From NCBI GenBank assembly GCA_910586215.1, contig CAJUGH010000019.1:1-64000 (forward strand): 64,000 nucleotides of DNA, in the 5' to 3' direction. How positions within the stretch are numbered: the stretch's first letter is position 1; each line of letters starts with the position of its first letter. Positions 7,243 to 15,825 of this stretch are shown here, piece by piece. The translations under genes were made by a program, and so were the position numbers. The notes below the pieces were generated by a model. That model saw only the letters and a list, made by a program, of their open reading frames with translations. It had not been told where the DNA came from and searched no databases. The DNA is from an uncultured Acetatifactor sp. (GTDB lineage: Bacteria > Bacillota > Clostridia > Lachnospirales > Lachnospiraceae).

Positions 7243-9576
7243 ATGATTTCAAAAACAACGTATTCCACCTGCTTTGTAAGTGAATGCAGGGAACATTCCA
7301 CATACTTAAAGCATGTGCGGGCACCTCTGTTCCGGAAAAGCTTTCAGGTGGTAGGAGCGGATGCAGAGGGGGAGATATTGCTGTGCGGCCTGGGCTTCTA
7401 TGAGTTGTATGTGAACGGACAGCGCATTACCAAGGGGTATCTGGCCCCTTACATATCCAACAGTGACCATCTGACATATTATGACCGGTACGATATCACC
7501 CCTTGTCTGCAAAAGGGGGAGAATGTGATTGCCATCCTGCTGGGGGATGGCTTCCAGAACGGGAAGACCAGGACATGGGACTTCATAGACAATGTGTTTA
7601 ACAGCGCACCTAAGCTGGCCATCTCGGTACTGGTGGAGGCGGCAGGACATACCCTATCTTTTGACGGTATGGATTTTTCCTGCAAAAAAGGTCCTGTGTG
7701 GTTCAATGACCTTCGCTCCGGTATCTTCTTCGACAGGCGGCTGGAGGAGAAGGGCTGGATGGAACCTGGGTTTGTGGAGGACACAGGGTGGCATGTGCCT
7801 CTTCTGGCAGACAGACCCCGTGGGGTAGCCAGGATCTGCGAGGCAGACCCTATTGTGGTGAAACGGGAACTGAGGCCAGTGCAGATCTGGAGGGGGCGGC
7901 TGGAAGAATATGCACCTAGGGGTGATGTGGAGGACTGCCTCTTCGGACAGGAGCCGGAAGAGACGGCCCCCAGGCGGGAAGGGGGATATATCTACGACTT
8001 CGGGGAGAACAATGCGGGGATCTACCGCCTGCGGATCAAGGGATATCCCGGACAACGGATCGACATCCAGTGTGGGGAGATGCTGTCCGGGGATGCCATG
8101 GACTACAGCAATATTAACTTCTATCCGGATGGATATGCCCAGAGGGACATTTATATCCTGGGAAGCCATGAGGAGGAATGTTTTGAACCCCTGTTCACCT
8201 TCCACGGATACCGATATCTGTATGTGTCCGGGATCGAGGAGGAGCAGGCCGTGCCGGAGCTTCTCACTTACCTGGTGTTATCTTCTGCCCTGGAGGAGCG
8301 GGGAAGCTTCCACTGCTCCGATGAGACGGCCAATGCCATCTATGCCATGGCAACAAGAAGCGACCAGGCCAATTTCTTTTATTTTCCCATGGACTGCCCC
8401 CACCGGGAGAAGAACGGCTGGACAGGGGATGCCCAGGTTTCCGCAGAGCATATGATTCTGACCATGGGGGCAGAGAAAAGCTGGCGGGAATGGCTGCACA
8501 ATATCCGCCTGGCCCAGAGGGAGGACGGCAGTCTGCCAGGGATCGTGCCCACAGGGAGCTGGGGCTATGACTGGGGAAATGGTCCTGCCTGGGACCGGGC
8601 GTTGTTCGAACTGCCCTATATGATATACAAATACCGGGGGGAGACAGAGGTGATCCGGGAGAATGCCCACGCCATGCTGGGTTATCTGGAATATATCAGC
8701 AAAAGACGGGATGGGGAGGGCATCATTGCCTTTGGTCTGGGGGACTGGGTGCCTGTGGACAGGGATGTAGAGGCCTACCAGGTACCCCTGGGCTTTACGG
8801 ACAGTGTGATGGTGTACTGGATGTGCCGGGAGGCGGAGGAGATGTTCCAGGCAGTGGGGCTTAGGCTTCACAGTGCCTTTGCCAGGGAACTTGGCATGCA
8901 GGTCCGGGATGCCCTGCGGCGCAGATACCTGGACCTGGACCGGATGCTGGTGAAGGGCAACTGCCAGAGCGCCCAGGCCATGGGGATCTATTATGGGATA
9001 TTCGACACCGGGGAGTGCCAGGCAGCTTTCGGAAAGCTTCTGGAGATCCTGCACAGGGACGGGGATAAAGTCACCTGCGGTTTCCTGGGAATGCGGGTCC
9101 TGTTCCATGTGTTGTCTGCTTTCGGGGAGTCGGAGCTGGCCTATAGAATGATCACGGACAGGACATATCCCTCCTATGGGTATTTTGTGGAGAAGGGCAT
9201 GACTACCCTGCCGGAACAGTTCCTGCCGGATGAGAAGAGGCGGCTTCTGTCCCAGAACCACCATTTCCTGGGGGATGTGGTGCAGTGGTATATGCGTTAT
9301 CCCGGAGGGATACATGTGGAAAACAGCAGGAAGGTCGTGATCCGGCCCGCCTTTATCCACAGTCTGGAGCATGCATCTGCCAGCCACAGGTTTCCCGCCG
9401 GGGAAGTGCGCAGTACCTGGCACAGGGAGGGGGATAGGATCCGGCTGGAGGTGGCCTGCCCCGCCGGTGTTGCCTGTGAGACCTGGCTGGAGGATGGGTA
9501 TGTCTTTGCAGAGGACGGCAATTCTTACAGGGAAGACGGGAGGGGCAGTTACTGGATCCGGAAGATTTCCTCTTGA
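7243..9576 (+). CDS. Alpha-L-rhamnosidase (GH78)
   Basis: A 777-residue protein with no signal peptide, so it acts in the cytoplasm on imported oligosaccharides. Domain order fits GH78: N-terminal beta-sandwich (GLGFYELYVNGQRI, a hallmark), then Rha-type beta domain (YDFGENNAGIYRL), then the (alpha/alpha)6 catalytic barrel with DCPHREKNGWTGDAQ (384-398), where Glu389 sits at the usual general-acid place. LPEQF and the late HHFLGDVVQWYM are also typical. It removes terminal alpha-L-rhamnose from pectic or glycosylated compounds. It is 24 bases after the GH39-like gene and ends the operon; a new promoter follows at once. Confidence 0.93.
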   Translation: MISKTTYSTCFVSECREHSTYLKHVRAPLFRKSFQVVGADAEGEILLCGLGFYELYVNGQRITKGYLAPYISNSDHLTYYDRYDITPCLQKGENVIAILLGDGFQNGKTRTWDFIDNVFNSAPKLAISVLVEAAGHTLSFDGMDFSCKKGPVWFNDLRSGIFFDRRLEEKGWMEPGFVEDTGWHVPLLADRPRGVARICEADPIVVKRELRPVQIWRGRLEEYAPRGDVEDCLFGQEPEETAPRREGGYIYDFGENNAGIYRLRIKGYPGQRIDIQCGEMLSGDAMDYSNINFYPDGYAQRDIYILGSHEEECFEPLFTFHGYRYLYVSGIEEEQAVPELLTYLVLSSALEERGSFHCSDETANAIYAMATRSDQANFFYFPMDCPHREKNGWTGDAQVSAEHMILTMGAEKSWREWLHNIRLAQREDGSLPGIVPTGSWGYDWGNGPAWDRALFELPYMIYKYRGETEVIRENAHAMLGYLEYISKRRDGEGIIAFGLGDWVPVDRDVEAYQVPLGFTDSVMVYWMCREAEEMFQAVGLRLHSAFARELGMQVRDALRRRYLDLDRMLVKGNCQSAQAMGIYYGIFDTGECQAAFGKLLEILHRDGDKVTCGFLGMRVLFHVLSAFGESELAYRMITDRTYPSYGYFVEKGMTTLPEQFLPDEKRRLLSQNHHFLGDVVQWYMRYPGGIHVENSRKVVIRPAFIHSLEHASASHRFPAGEVRSTWHREGDRIRLEVACPAGVACETWLEDGYVFAEDGNSYREDGRGSYWIRKISS

Positions 9577-9601
9577 CAGGGCCTTCCGGATGGTCTATAT
9601 T
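9573..9601 (+). promoter_or_regulatory. Sigma-A promoter for the T-box/valS transcript
   Basis: TTGACA at 9573-9578 and TATATT at 9596-9601 are separated by 17 bases. The -35 box overlaps the stop codon of the rhamnosidase gene (9574-9576). Transcription should begin near 9608, just ahead of the T-box leader. Confidence 0.8.
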
Positions 9602-9608
9602 CTTCCTA

Positions 9609-10040
9609 TGATAGTATAAAGGCTATGACAAAGAGGAGTACACAGGACCCCTTACCAGAGAGAGCGGCTGTCTGGGTGATACTTGTCGGTATTTGTGCTT
9701 TCCTGTGCAGGATACAGGGTAGGCAGGTGTTGTACAGGAATCCGGACGCTGGGAGGCTGCCCAAAGGAAGGCTTGTGGAAGGTAGCTTTCGAGCCGGGGA
9801 ACCCAGAGCATCTATGTCTGCCAGAGGTATGCCGCATCTGTGGCAGGCCGTCTCTGACAGGGGCAGCAGTCTTGACAGTAAGTTCCCACGTTTTATCCCC
9901 GTTACAGGATAGGACTTTGCAGGAAGTCGCAAGGAGGCAGCAGGATGCGGAACATGCGTCCGGGCTGCGAACAAAGGTGGTACCGCGTTTATGACGCCCT
10001 TTGCCGGTGGAAGCTGGCAGAGGGCTTTTGTGTTATGTGG
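9609..10040 (+). ncRNA. T-box leader riboswitch of valS
   Basis: An untranslated leader of about 430 bases. The conserved T-box core AAAGGTGGTACCGCG is at 9973-9987; its TGGT bulge would pair with an ACCA tRNA end, as expected for tRNA-Val. An AGTA followed by AGAGAG near 9637-9664 marks stem I. The terminator is a 10-bp stem 9996-10005 / 10016-10025 (one G-U) followed by TTTTGTG. Uncharged tRNA-Val should favour the antiterminator and switch on valS. I could not place the specifier codon with confidence; valine is inferred from the downstream gene. Confidence 0.88.
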
Positions 10041-10125
10041 ATATTTGCATCTTATCCTGTGGCACAAAATATTTCCACCTGTGGGAGAGTCAGAATCGTC
10101 CACCTCAGAGAAGAAAGGAGAAGAC

Positions 10126-12843
10126 ATGAGCAAGGAACTGGCAAAAACCTATGACCCCAAGGGGCTGGAGGACAGAATCTACCAGAAATGGATGGACAAA
10201 GGATATTTTCATGCAGAGGTTGATCACTCCAGAACACCCTTTACCATTGTGATCCCCCCGCCAAATATCACGGGGCAGCTTCACATGGGCCATGCCCTGG
10301 ACAACACCATGCAGGATATCTTGATCCGCTTCAAAAGGATGCAGGGCTATAATGCCCTGTGGCAGCCCGGCACGGACCATGCCTCCATTGCCACGGAGGT
10401 GAAGATCACAGAGACCTTGAAGGAAGAGGGCATCGACAAGCATGACCTGGGCCGGGAGAAATTCTTAGAGAGGGCCTGGGAGTGGAAGAAGGAGTATGGG
10501 GGGCGTATCATCTCCCAACTCAAGAAGATGGGATCCTCCTGCGACTGGGACAGGGAGCGCTTTACCATGGATGAGGGCTGCAACAGGGCCGTGACGGAAG
10601 TGTTCGTGAAGATGCACGAGAAAGGGTATATCTACAAGGGTGCCCGCATCATCAACTGGTGTCCGGTGTGCAACACCTCTATCTCTGATGCGGAGGTGGA
10701 GTACCAGGAACAGGCCGGACACCTGTGGCATATCAAGTACCCGGTGATGGGGGAGGATGGGAAGCCCAGCGATACGGAGTTCCTGACCTTTGCCACCACC
10801 CGTCCGGAGACCATGCTGGGGGATACGGCGGTGGCCATCCATCCGGAGGATGAGCGGTACAGCCATCTCATCGGGAAGAGTGTCCTGCTGCCCCTGATGA
10901 ACCGGGTGATCCCGGTGGTCACGGACACCTATGTGGACCGGGAGTTTGGAACCGGTGTGGTGAAGATCACCCCGGCCCATGACCCCAATGACTTCGAGGT
11001 GGGAAAGCGTCACAACCTGCCTGTTATCAATGTGATGAACGATGATGCCACCATCAATGAAAATGGTGGAAAATATGCCGGTATGGACCGTTATGCAGCC
11101 AGGAAGGCCATTGTGGAGGAGCTGGACGGCCTGGGACTTCTGGTGAAGATCGAGGATTATAGCCACAATGTGGGTACCCATGACCGCTGTAAGACCACCA
11201 TTGAACCCCTGGTGAAGGAGCAGTGGTTCGTGAAGATGGAGGAACTGATCAAGCCTGCGGTGGAGGCCGTGAAGAAGGGGGAGATACGTCTGATCCCGGA
11301 ACGCATGGAGAAGATCTATTTCAACTGGACGGACAATATCAGGGACTGGTGCATCAGCCGCCAGCTCTGGTGGGGACACCGGATTCCTGCCTACTATTGC
11401 GATGCCTGTGGGGAGACGGTGGTGGCTGCCGGGATGCCGGAGCGCTGTCCGAAATGCGGAGGCACTCATTTCACCCAGGATCCCGACACCCTGGACACCT
11501 GGTTCTCCTCTGCCCTGTGGCCCTTTGAGACCTTGGGGTGGCCGGACCAGACCGAGGATCTGAAGTATTTTTATCCCACGGATGTGCTGGTGACGGGGTA
11601 TGATATTATCTTTTTCTGGGTCATCCGGATGATTTTCTCCGGGTATGAGCACATGGGGGAGAAACCTTTCAAGACAGTGCTGTTCCATGGCCTGATTAGG
11701 GACGGCCAGGGCCGCAAGATGTCCAAATCCTTAGGCAATGGCATTGATCCCCTGGAGGTCATAGAGAAATACGGGGCAGATGCCCTGCGACTGACCCTGA
11801 TCACAGGCAATGCCCCGGGAAATGACATGCGTTTCTACTATGAACGGATAGAAAACAGCCGTAATTTTGCCAATAAGGTGTGGAATGCTTCCCGCTTTAT
11901 CATGATGAACATGGAAGCTCATTCCACGGAGGTGACGGCACCTGCACCGGAGGCTCTGGAGCCGGTGGACAAGTGGATCCTGTCGCGGCTGAATACCCTG
12001 GTGCAGGATGTGACGGACAATATGGAACATTTTGAACTGGGAATCGCCGTGCAGAAGGTGTATGATTTTATCTGGGAGGAATTCTGCGACTGGTATATTG
12101 AGATGGTGAAGCCCCGGCTGTACAATACGGACGATGCCGCCAGCCAGAATGCGGCACTCTGGACATTGAAGAACGTGCTTATAGATGCCTTGAAGCTGCT
12201 GCATCCCTATATGCCTTTTGTGACCGAGGAAATCTTCTGCACCCTCCAGGGCATAGGGGAAGATGCAGCAGAGGATGCCTCCTTCAGGGAGGAGTCCATT
12301 ATGATCAGCAGATGGCCCGTGGCTGATCCGGCCAGAAGCTTTCCCAAGGAGGAGAAGGATATCGAGACCATCAAGGAAGCCGTCCGGGGAATCCGGAACA
12401 TCCGCAATGAGCGGAACGTGCCGCCTGCCCGCAAGACGAAAGTGTACGTGGCCAGCGGGGACGAAGCGGTGTGCAGGACGTTCCAGGAGGGCAGGCTGTT
12501 CTTCGCCTCCCTGGCCTATGCAAATGAAGTGGAGATCCTGGACCAGCAGACCGTGGACGCAGGGACATCCGGGATCCCGGAGGATGCGGTGTCCGTGGTG
12601 ATCCCTGGCGCCACCCTGTATATTCCCTTTGCGGACCTGGTGGATATTGCCCAGGAGATTGAGAGGCTCACCAAAGAGCAGAAGCGTCTGGAAGGGGAAC
12701 TTGCCAGGGTGAACGGCATGTTATCCAATGAGCGGTTCCTGTCCAAGGCCCCGGAAGAGAAGGTTCAGGCAGAGCGGGAGAAGCGGGAGAAGTACAGCCG
12801 GATGATGGAGCAGGTGCAACAGAGGCTTTCGCAGTTACAGTGA
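10126..12843 (+). CDS. valS: Valyl-tRNA synthetase
   Basis: A 905-residue class I synthetase that charges tRNA-Val. The ATG at 10126 (MSKELAKTYDPKG) has AAAGGAG 5 bases upstream; the frame is open further back only through the T-box. Signature HMGH (53-56) is in PPNITGQLHMGHALDN; KMSKS is at about 531-535 in GRKMSKSLGN. The editing insert includes TTRPETMLGDTAVAI. The C-terminal arm EIERLTKEQKRLEGEL is the coiled coil typical of ValRS. Length is normal (about 880-950). It is controlled by the T-box leader. In many Firmicutes valS is followed directly by folC; here three unrelated genes lie between them. Confidence 0.98.
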   Translation: MSKELAKTYDPKGLEDRIYQKWMDKGYFHAEVDHSRTPFTIVIPPPNITGQLHMGHALDNTMQDILIRFKRMQGYNALWQPGTDHASIATEVKITETLKEEGIDKHDLGREKFLERAWEWKKEYGGRIISQLKKMGSSCDWDRERFTMDEGCNRAVTEVFVKMHEKGYIYKGARIINWCPVCNTSISDAEVEYQEQAGHLWHIKYPVMGEDGKPSDTEFLTFATTRPETMLGDTAVAIHPEDERYSHLIGKSVLLPLMNRVIPVVTDTYVDREFGTGVVKITPAHDPNDFEVGKRHNLPVINVMNDDATINENGGKYAGMDRYAARKAIVEELDGLGLLVKIEDYSHNVGTHDRCKTTIEPLVKEQWFVKMEELIKPAVEAVKKGEIRLIPERMEKIYFNWTDNIRDWCISRQLWWGHRIPAYYCDACGETVVAAGMPERCPKCGGTHFTQDPDTLDTWFSSALWPFETLGWPDQTEDLKYFYPTDVLVTGYDIIFFWVIRMIFSGYEHMGEKPFKTVLFHGLIRDGQGRKMSKSLGNGIDPLEVIEKYGADALRLTLITGNAPGNDMRFYYERIENSRNFANKVWNASRFIMMNMEAHSTEVTAPAPEALEPVDKWILSRLNTLVQDVTDNMEHFELGIAVQKVYDFIWEEFCDWYIEMVKPRLYNTDDAASQNAALWTLKNVLIDALKLLHPYMPFVTEEIFCTLQGIGEDAAEDASFREESIMISRWPVADPARSFPKEEKDIETIKEAVRGIRNIRNERNVPPARKTKVYVASGDEAVCRTFQEGRLFFASLAYANEVEILDQQTVDAGTSGIPEDAVSVVIPGATLYIPFADLVDIAQEIERLTKEQKRLEGELARVNGMLSNERFLSKAPEEKVQAEREKREKYSRMMEQVQQRLSQLQ

Positions 12844-12919
12844 GGCTTGATGAAGGGAAGATGAATTTAGGTAGTATATGGGTTTCCATGATTTTGCATA
12901 AGCGGAAAATGTGATGGGA

Positions 12920-12963
12920 GTACTGGCACATTCCTTTTTGGCTTTATAAGAATGTGCCGGTAC
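12920..12963. promoter_or_regulatory. 14-bp inverted repeat upstream of the kinase cassette
   Basis: Bases 12920-12933 (GTACTGGCACATTC) pair with 12950-12963 (one G-T) around a 16-base loop. No T run follows. It could be a weak valS terminator, a control site for the HK-RR-PIN operon, or a boundary mark of the AT-rich insert. The sequence does not decide. Confidence 0.45.
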
Positions 12964-13006
12964 ATAATATGTGGCGACTGCATAGGTATCCGGACAGGAG
13001 GCATAT

Positions 13007-14764
13007 ATGGAAGTTAGAATGAATGCGGAAATGTACGCAGAAGAGATTCGTAAGCTGCGCTATCAAGGACAGTTGCAACTGGCAATCCGGATGTGCGAGA
13101 AAGCAATCGGACAGTATCCGTATAATAATTTTTTTTACAAATTACTGGGGGATATGTATGCACAGACAGGAGATTATAAAACTGCGTCCAGGTACTATTT
13201 GGAACAACTGAAACGGCTACAGGGCAGGCCAGAGCAGTTCAAGAGTTTTGCCAGGTTTTACAAGACATATTCAGAACATATGAATGATGCAGAAAGGCAT
13301 CGGTATAGGATGGAACTTTTACAGGCCGTGGAGAAACAGAAGATCGTACCAGAGATTGCCGAACGGCTTGGATCTCTAATAGGGGAAGAATTTTTACAGG
13401 ATCCGAAGTGGAGACGGCTTATTGACCTGGTAGATGAGGGTAATCAGGTTAGTAGTGTGCGAGAACAAGTGGACCAGCTTCTGGAAGAGGGAAAGCGAGA
13501 CCAATTTCTGAATATTATGCAGCATTGCCTGGATTCTGATTTGCATAATGGGAAGAAACCGGTGGATGGCGTTCTGATTGCTGCGGCAGAGAGGGCAGGA
13601 TTATACAAGGAAGCAATTCGGCTGATGCAAAAGGACTCCAGATGGAAATCCAATGGCCCAAAAGTTCGCACACTGCTGCGGATTTGTAGGAAACAACAAG
13701 ACTATTCGATGGCAGAGGAGCTGCTGAACTTAGATAAAAAAATCATTCTAAAAAGTGACTTTAATATATTGTATGAATTGGTATATTATTATGAATATAG
13801 GCGGGATGAGGAATCCATAAAGCTGACGTTGGATAAAATGCAGAAATATGCAGAAAGTAGTCTTCCAATTGCCCGTACACTATATAATTTCTATTTGCAG
13901 TTTAATCTGTTTTCAGAAGCAAAACAGATATTAGAACAGATTAGAGAAGTGGAAGAAACCAAACGCCATGGGATATCCCGGAAAGGAAGTGTAGAAGAAC
14001 AGTTTGAATCGGAACAGGGTGTCTGGAACAAACTTCAGGAACTGGTGTCCGAGCAGGAACATAACCGTCAGATGATTGCCATGCGGGATTTGATCAAAGG
14101 TTTTTCCCATGAGCTTGGGCAGCCGATCACGGATATCAGGTATTCCATCCAGCTCTATCAAATGCGTGCAAAGATGGCACAGACAGATGAGAAGGATATT
14201 GATGCGCTGCTTCATTTGATACTGCATCAGACGGAGCGTATTGGTGACATGCTTGATCGGTTTCGTCCGATTGTATCAGGAAGAAGTAAAGAAGAAACAT
14301 TTGGTGTACTGGAGAGAATTGAGAAGGTATTCCAGGATTTGAACGGGAGGCTTCATGTACAAGGAATTGCATATGCATTGAACGGGGACAGGATGCTTAC
14401 ATTATGGGGAGAACCCATACAGTTTGACCAGATTTTCTACAATTTGGTCTTGAATTCCATGCAGGCATTGGCTGAAACAGGAAAAAGAGGTTATATCGAA
14501 ATAAATGTAAGAAAAAAAGGAAATGATAAAATTCAAATCATATTTTCAGATAATGGACCTGGCATTGAACAGAAAAACACGAAAAAAATATTTGAACCAT
14601 TTTTTACTACAAAAGCGCCATCATCCGGGAACGGGGGAGAAGGGCTTGGATTATTTATTGTATGGAATATATTGAAAATGTACAATGGAAAGATTAGGTT
14701 AGATACAGAATACAAGACAGGTGCAAAATTTATTATGACGATTGAGAAGGCAAAGGAGATGTGA
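13007..14764 (+). CDS. Soluble TPR-containing sensor histidine kinase
   Basis: A 585-residue protein with no membrane segment or signal peptide. Residues 1-320 are helical-repeat, TPR-like (for example AIRMCEKAIGQYPYNNFFYKLLGDMY, then GDYKTASRYY) and presumably sense an internal partner. The kinase core follows: His368 in GFSHELGQPITDIR, N-box with Asn483 in NLVLNSMQAL, DNGPGI (515-520), FEPFFTTK and GEGLGL (544-549). All catalytic motifs are intact. The ATG at 13007 has CAGGAGG 5 bases upstream. The gene is strongly AT-rich against its neighbours (11 G/C in 13741-13800). It is followed one base after its stop by a receiver-only protein and then a PIN-domain protein, forming one operon. Confidence 0.88.
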   Translation: MEVRMNAEMYAEEIRKLRYQGQLQLAIRMCEKAIGQYPYNNFFYKLLGDMYAQTGDYKTASRYYLEQLKRLQGRPEQFKSFARFYKTYSEHMNDAERHRYRMELLQAVEKQKIVPEIAERLGSLIGEEFLQDPKWRRLIDLVDEGNQVSSVREQVDQLLEEGKRDQFLNIMQHCLDSDLHNGKKPVDGVLIAAAERAGLYKEAIRLMQKDSRWKSNGPKVRTLLRICRKQQDYSMAEELLNLDKKIILKSDFNILYELVYYYEYRRDEESIKLTLDKMQKYAESSLPIARTLYNFYLQFNLFSEAKQILEQIREVEETKRHGISRKGSVEEQFESEQGVWNKLQELVSEQEHNRQMIAMRDLIKGFSHELGQPITDIRYSIQLYQMRAKMAQTDEKDIDALLHLILHQTERIGDMLDRFRPIVSGRSKEETFGVLERIEKVFQDLNGRLHVQGIAYALNGDRMLTLWGEPIQFDQIFYNLVLNSMQALAETGKRGYIEINVRKKGNDKIQIIFSDNGPGIEQKNTKKIFEPFFTTKAPSSGNGGEGLGLFIVWNILKMYNGKIRLDTEYKTGAKFIMTIEKAKEM

Positions 14765-14765
14765 C

Positions 14766-15203
14766 ATGAACAGGGTATTAATAATAGAGGACGAGAAGAT
14801 CACGGCAGAAGCTGTCAAGGCTGCTTTAGCGATGAAAAATGTGGATGCAGATATAGCAGAGAATGGGGAAAAGGGGCTGGCAATGTTTGAGGAGAGAGAC
14901 TATGATCTGATATTGCTGGATCTGAAAATGCCAGGAATGGATGGAGAAGAGATCTTGATGCAGATTAGGAAGGAAGATCCGTTTGTTGATGTGGTCATCT
15001 ATACAAATTACCAGGAATTTGCAGATATTAAAAAGCTGACCAATATTGGGATCCAGGGATATGTGAACAAAGGAGCCAAAGCAGATCTGGAGGAACTGGT
15101 GGATATGATTATGAGGAAAATGGCTCCTTTAGAAGTACATGACATTGAAAAAATGGTTCGTAGCACACCAAGGGATATGCTGGGAGAAAGCGAAGGAGAA
15201 TAA
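14766..15203 (+). CDS. Receiver-only response regulator
   Basis: A 145-residue protein that is a single receiver domain with a short tail and no DNA-binding output. It has the acidic pair Glu8/Asp9, the phospho-acceptor Asp52 in LLDLKMPGMDG, a Thr in VVIYTNY and the conserved Lys in GYVNKGAKAD. The start ATG (MNRVLIIEDE) lies after AAGGAGATGTGAC at the end of the kinase gene. It is almost certainly the phosphorylation partner of the TPR kinase. Lacking an output domain, it must act by protein contact, and the PIN-domain protein encoded 4 bases downstream is the obvious candidate target; that link is inference. Confidence 0.9.
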   Translation: MNRVLIIEDEKITAEAVKAALAMKNVDADIAENGEKGLAMFEERDYDLILLDLKMPGMDGEEILMQIRKEDPFVDVVIYTNYQEFADIKKLTNIGIQGYVNKGAKADLEELVDMIMRKMAPLEVHDIEKMVRSTPRDMLGESEGE

Positions 15204-15207
15204 ACCA

Positions 15208-15807
15208 ATGCAGGAGCAATTTCTATTGGATACGAATGCCTATTTTAATTTTATGAAATATACGGCTTTTTTAAAGAATGAGCAAGATGGTGCATCCTAT
15301 GTTGCGGAGCTTGAAAGGATCAAAGAAGCAGAATGTTTTATTTCAGCAATATCCCGTATGGAAATTATATCTGTAATTGGAAAATATGCAAGAGGGGTGT
15401 CGGCTCATAAAGAGAAATGTGATTGTGTGATTGCAGAAGATGGTACAAGATGCGACCATTATCGCTATATAGCAGCCAGGAAACCGATGAAGCAGCGCTT
15501 GACAGCAAACTGGATTCGCCTAATAGAGGAAACAGTGAGTGGGAGTTCGCCGGTTATTTCCCTTACAGTTTTTCCTCTGTCAGAAAGAATTCTGGAGGAA
15601 GCGCAGAGGATTGTACGCCACGCATTGGTACATAATTTTGGATCCTTGGATGCGGTGATTGCAGCAACTTTGTCAGATAGCCGCAGAATAAAGGCCTTTG
15701 AGAAGATGCAGATGATAACTTCGGATAAGGGCCTTAAGGCTTGTCTGGAGAAATGCCAATTGCCATACTGGGATGCATTTGAAAAAAGATCTTTGAAGAT
15801 TATGTAA
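15208..15807 (+). CDS. PIN-domain protein (putative RNase) with Cys/His insert
   Basis: A 199-residue protein. The PIN acidic residues are present in order: Asp8 in LLDTNAYF, Glu52 in ISRMEIISV, Asp148 in GSLDAVIAAT and Asp173 in MITSDKGLK. PIN proteins are mostly metal-dependent RNases, many of them VapC toxins. It is longer than typical VapC (about 130) because of an insert with CDC (71-73) and CDH (82-84), a possible zinc site. No antitoxin-like gene is adjacent; instead the operon supplies a kinase and a receiver. The ATG at 15208 follows GAAGGAG. The gene is AT-rich and folC starts 18 bases after its stop, so folC may be co-transcribed. Confidence 0.8.
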   Translation: MQEQFLLDTNAYFNFMKYTAFLKNEQDGASYVAELERIKEAECFISAISRMEIISVIGKYARGVSAHKEKCDCVIAEDGTRCDHYRYIAARKPMKQRLTANWIRLIEETVSGSSPVISLTVFPLSERILEEAQRIVRHALVHNFGSLDAVIAATLSDSRRIKAFEKMQMITSDKGLKACLEKCQLPYWDAFEKRSLKIM

Positions 15808-15825
15808 TGGATTTGGGAGAGAAAA

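Noticed and set aside
9606..10133. Open frames on both strands in the valS leader
   Set aside because: The region is a T-box RNA with promoter, core motif and terminator; the frames have no coding character.
10465..11688. Minus-strand open frame (407 codons) opposite valS
   Set aside because: Shadow of the valS codon bias; no domain seen.
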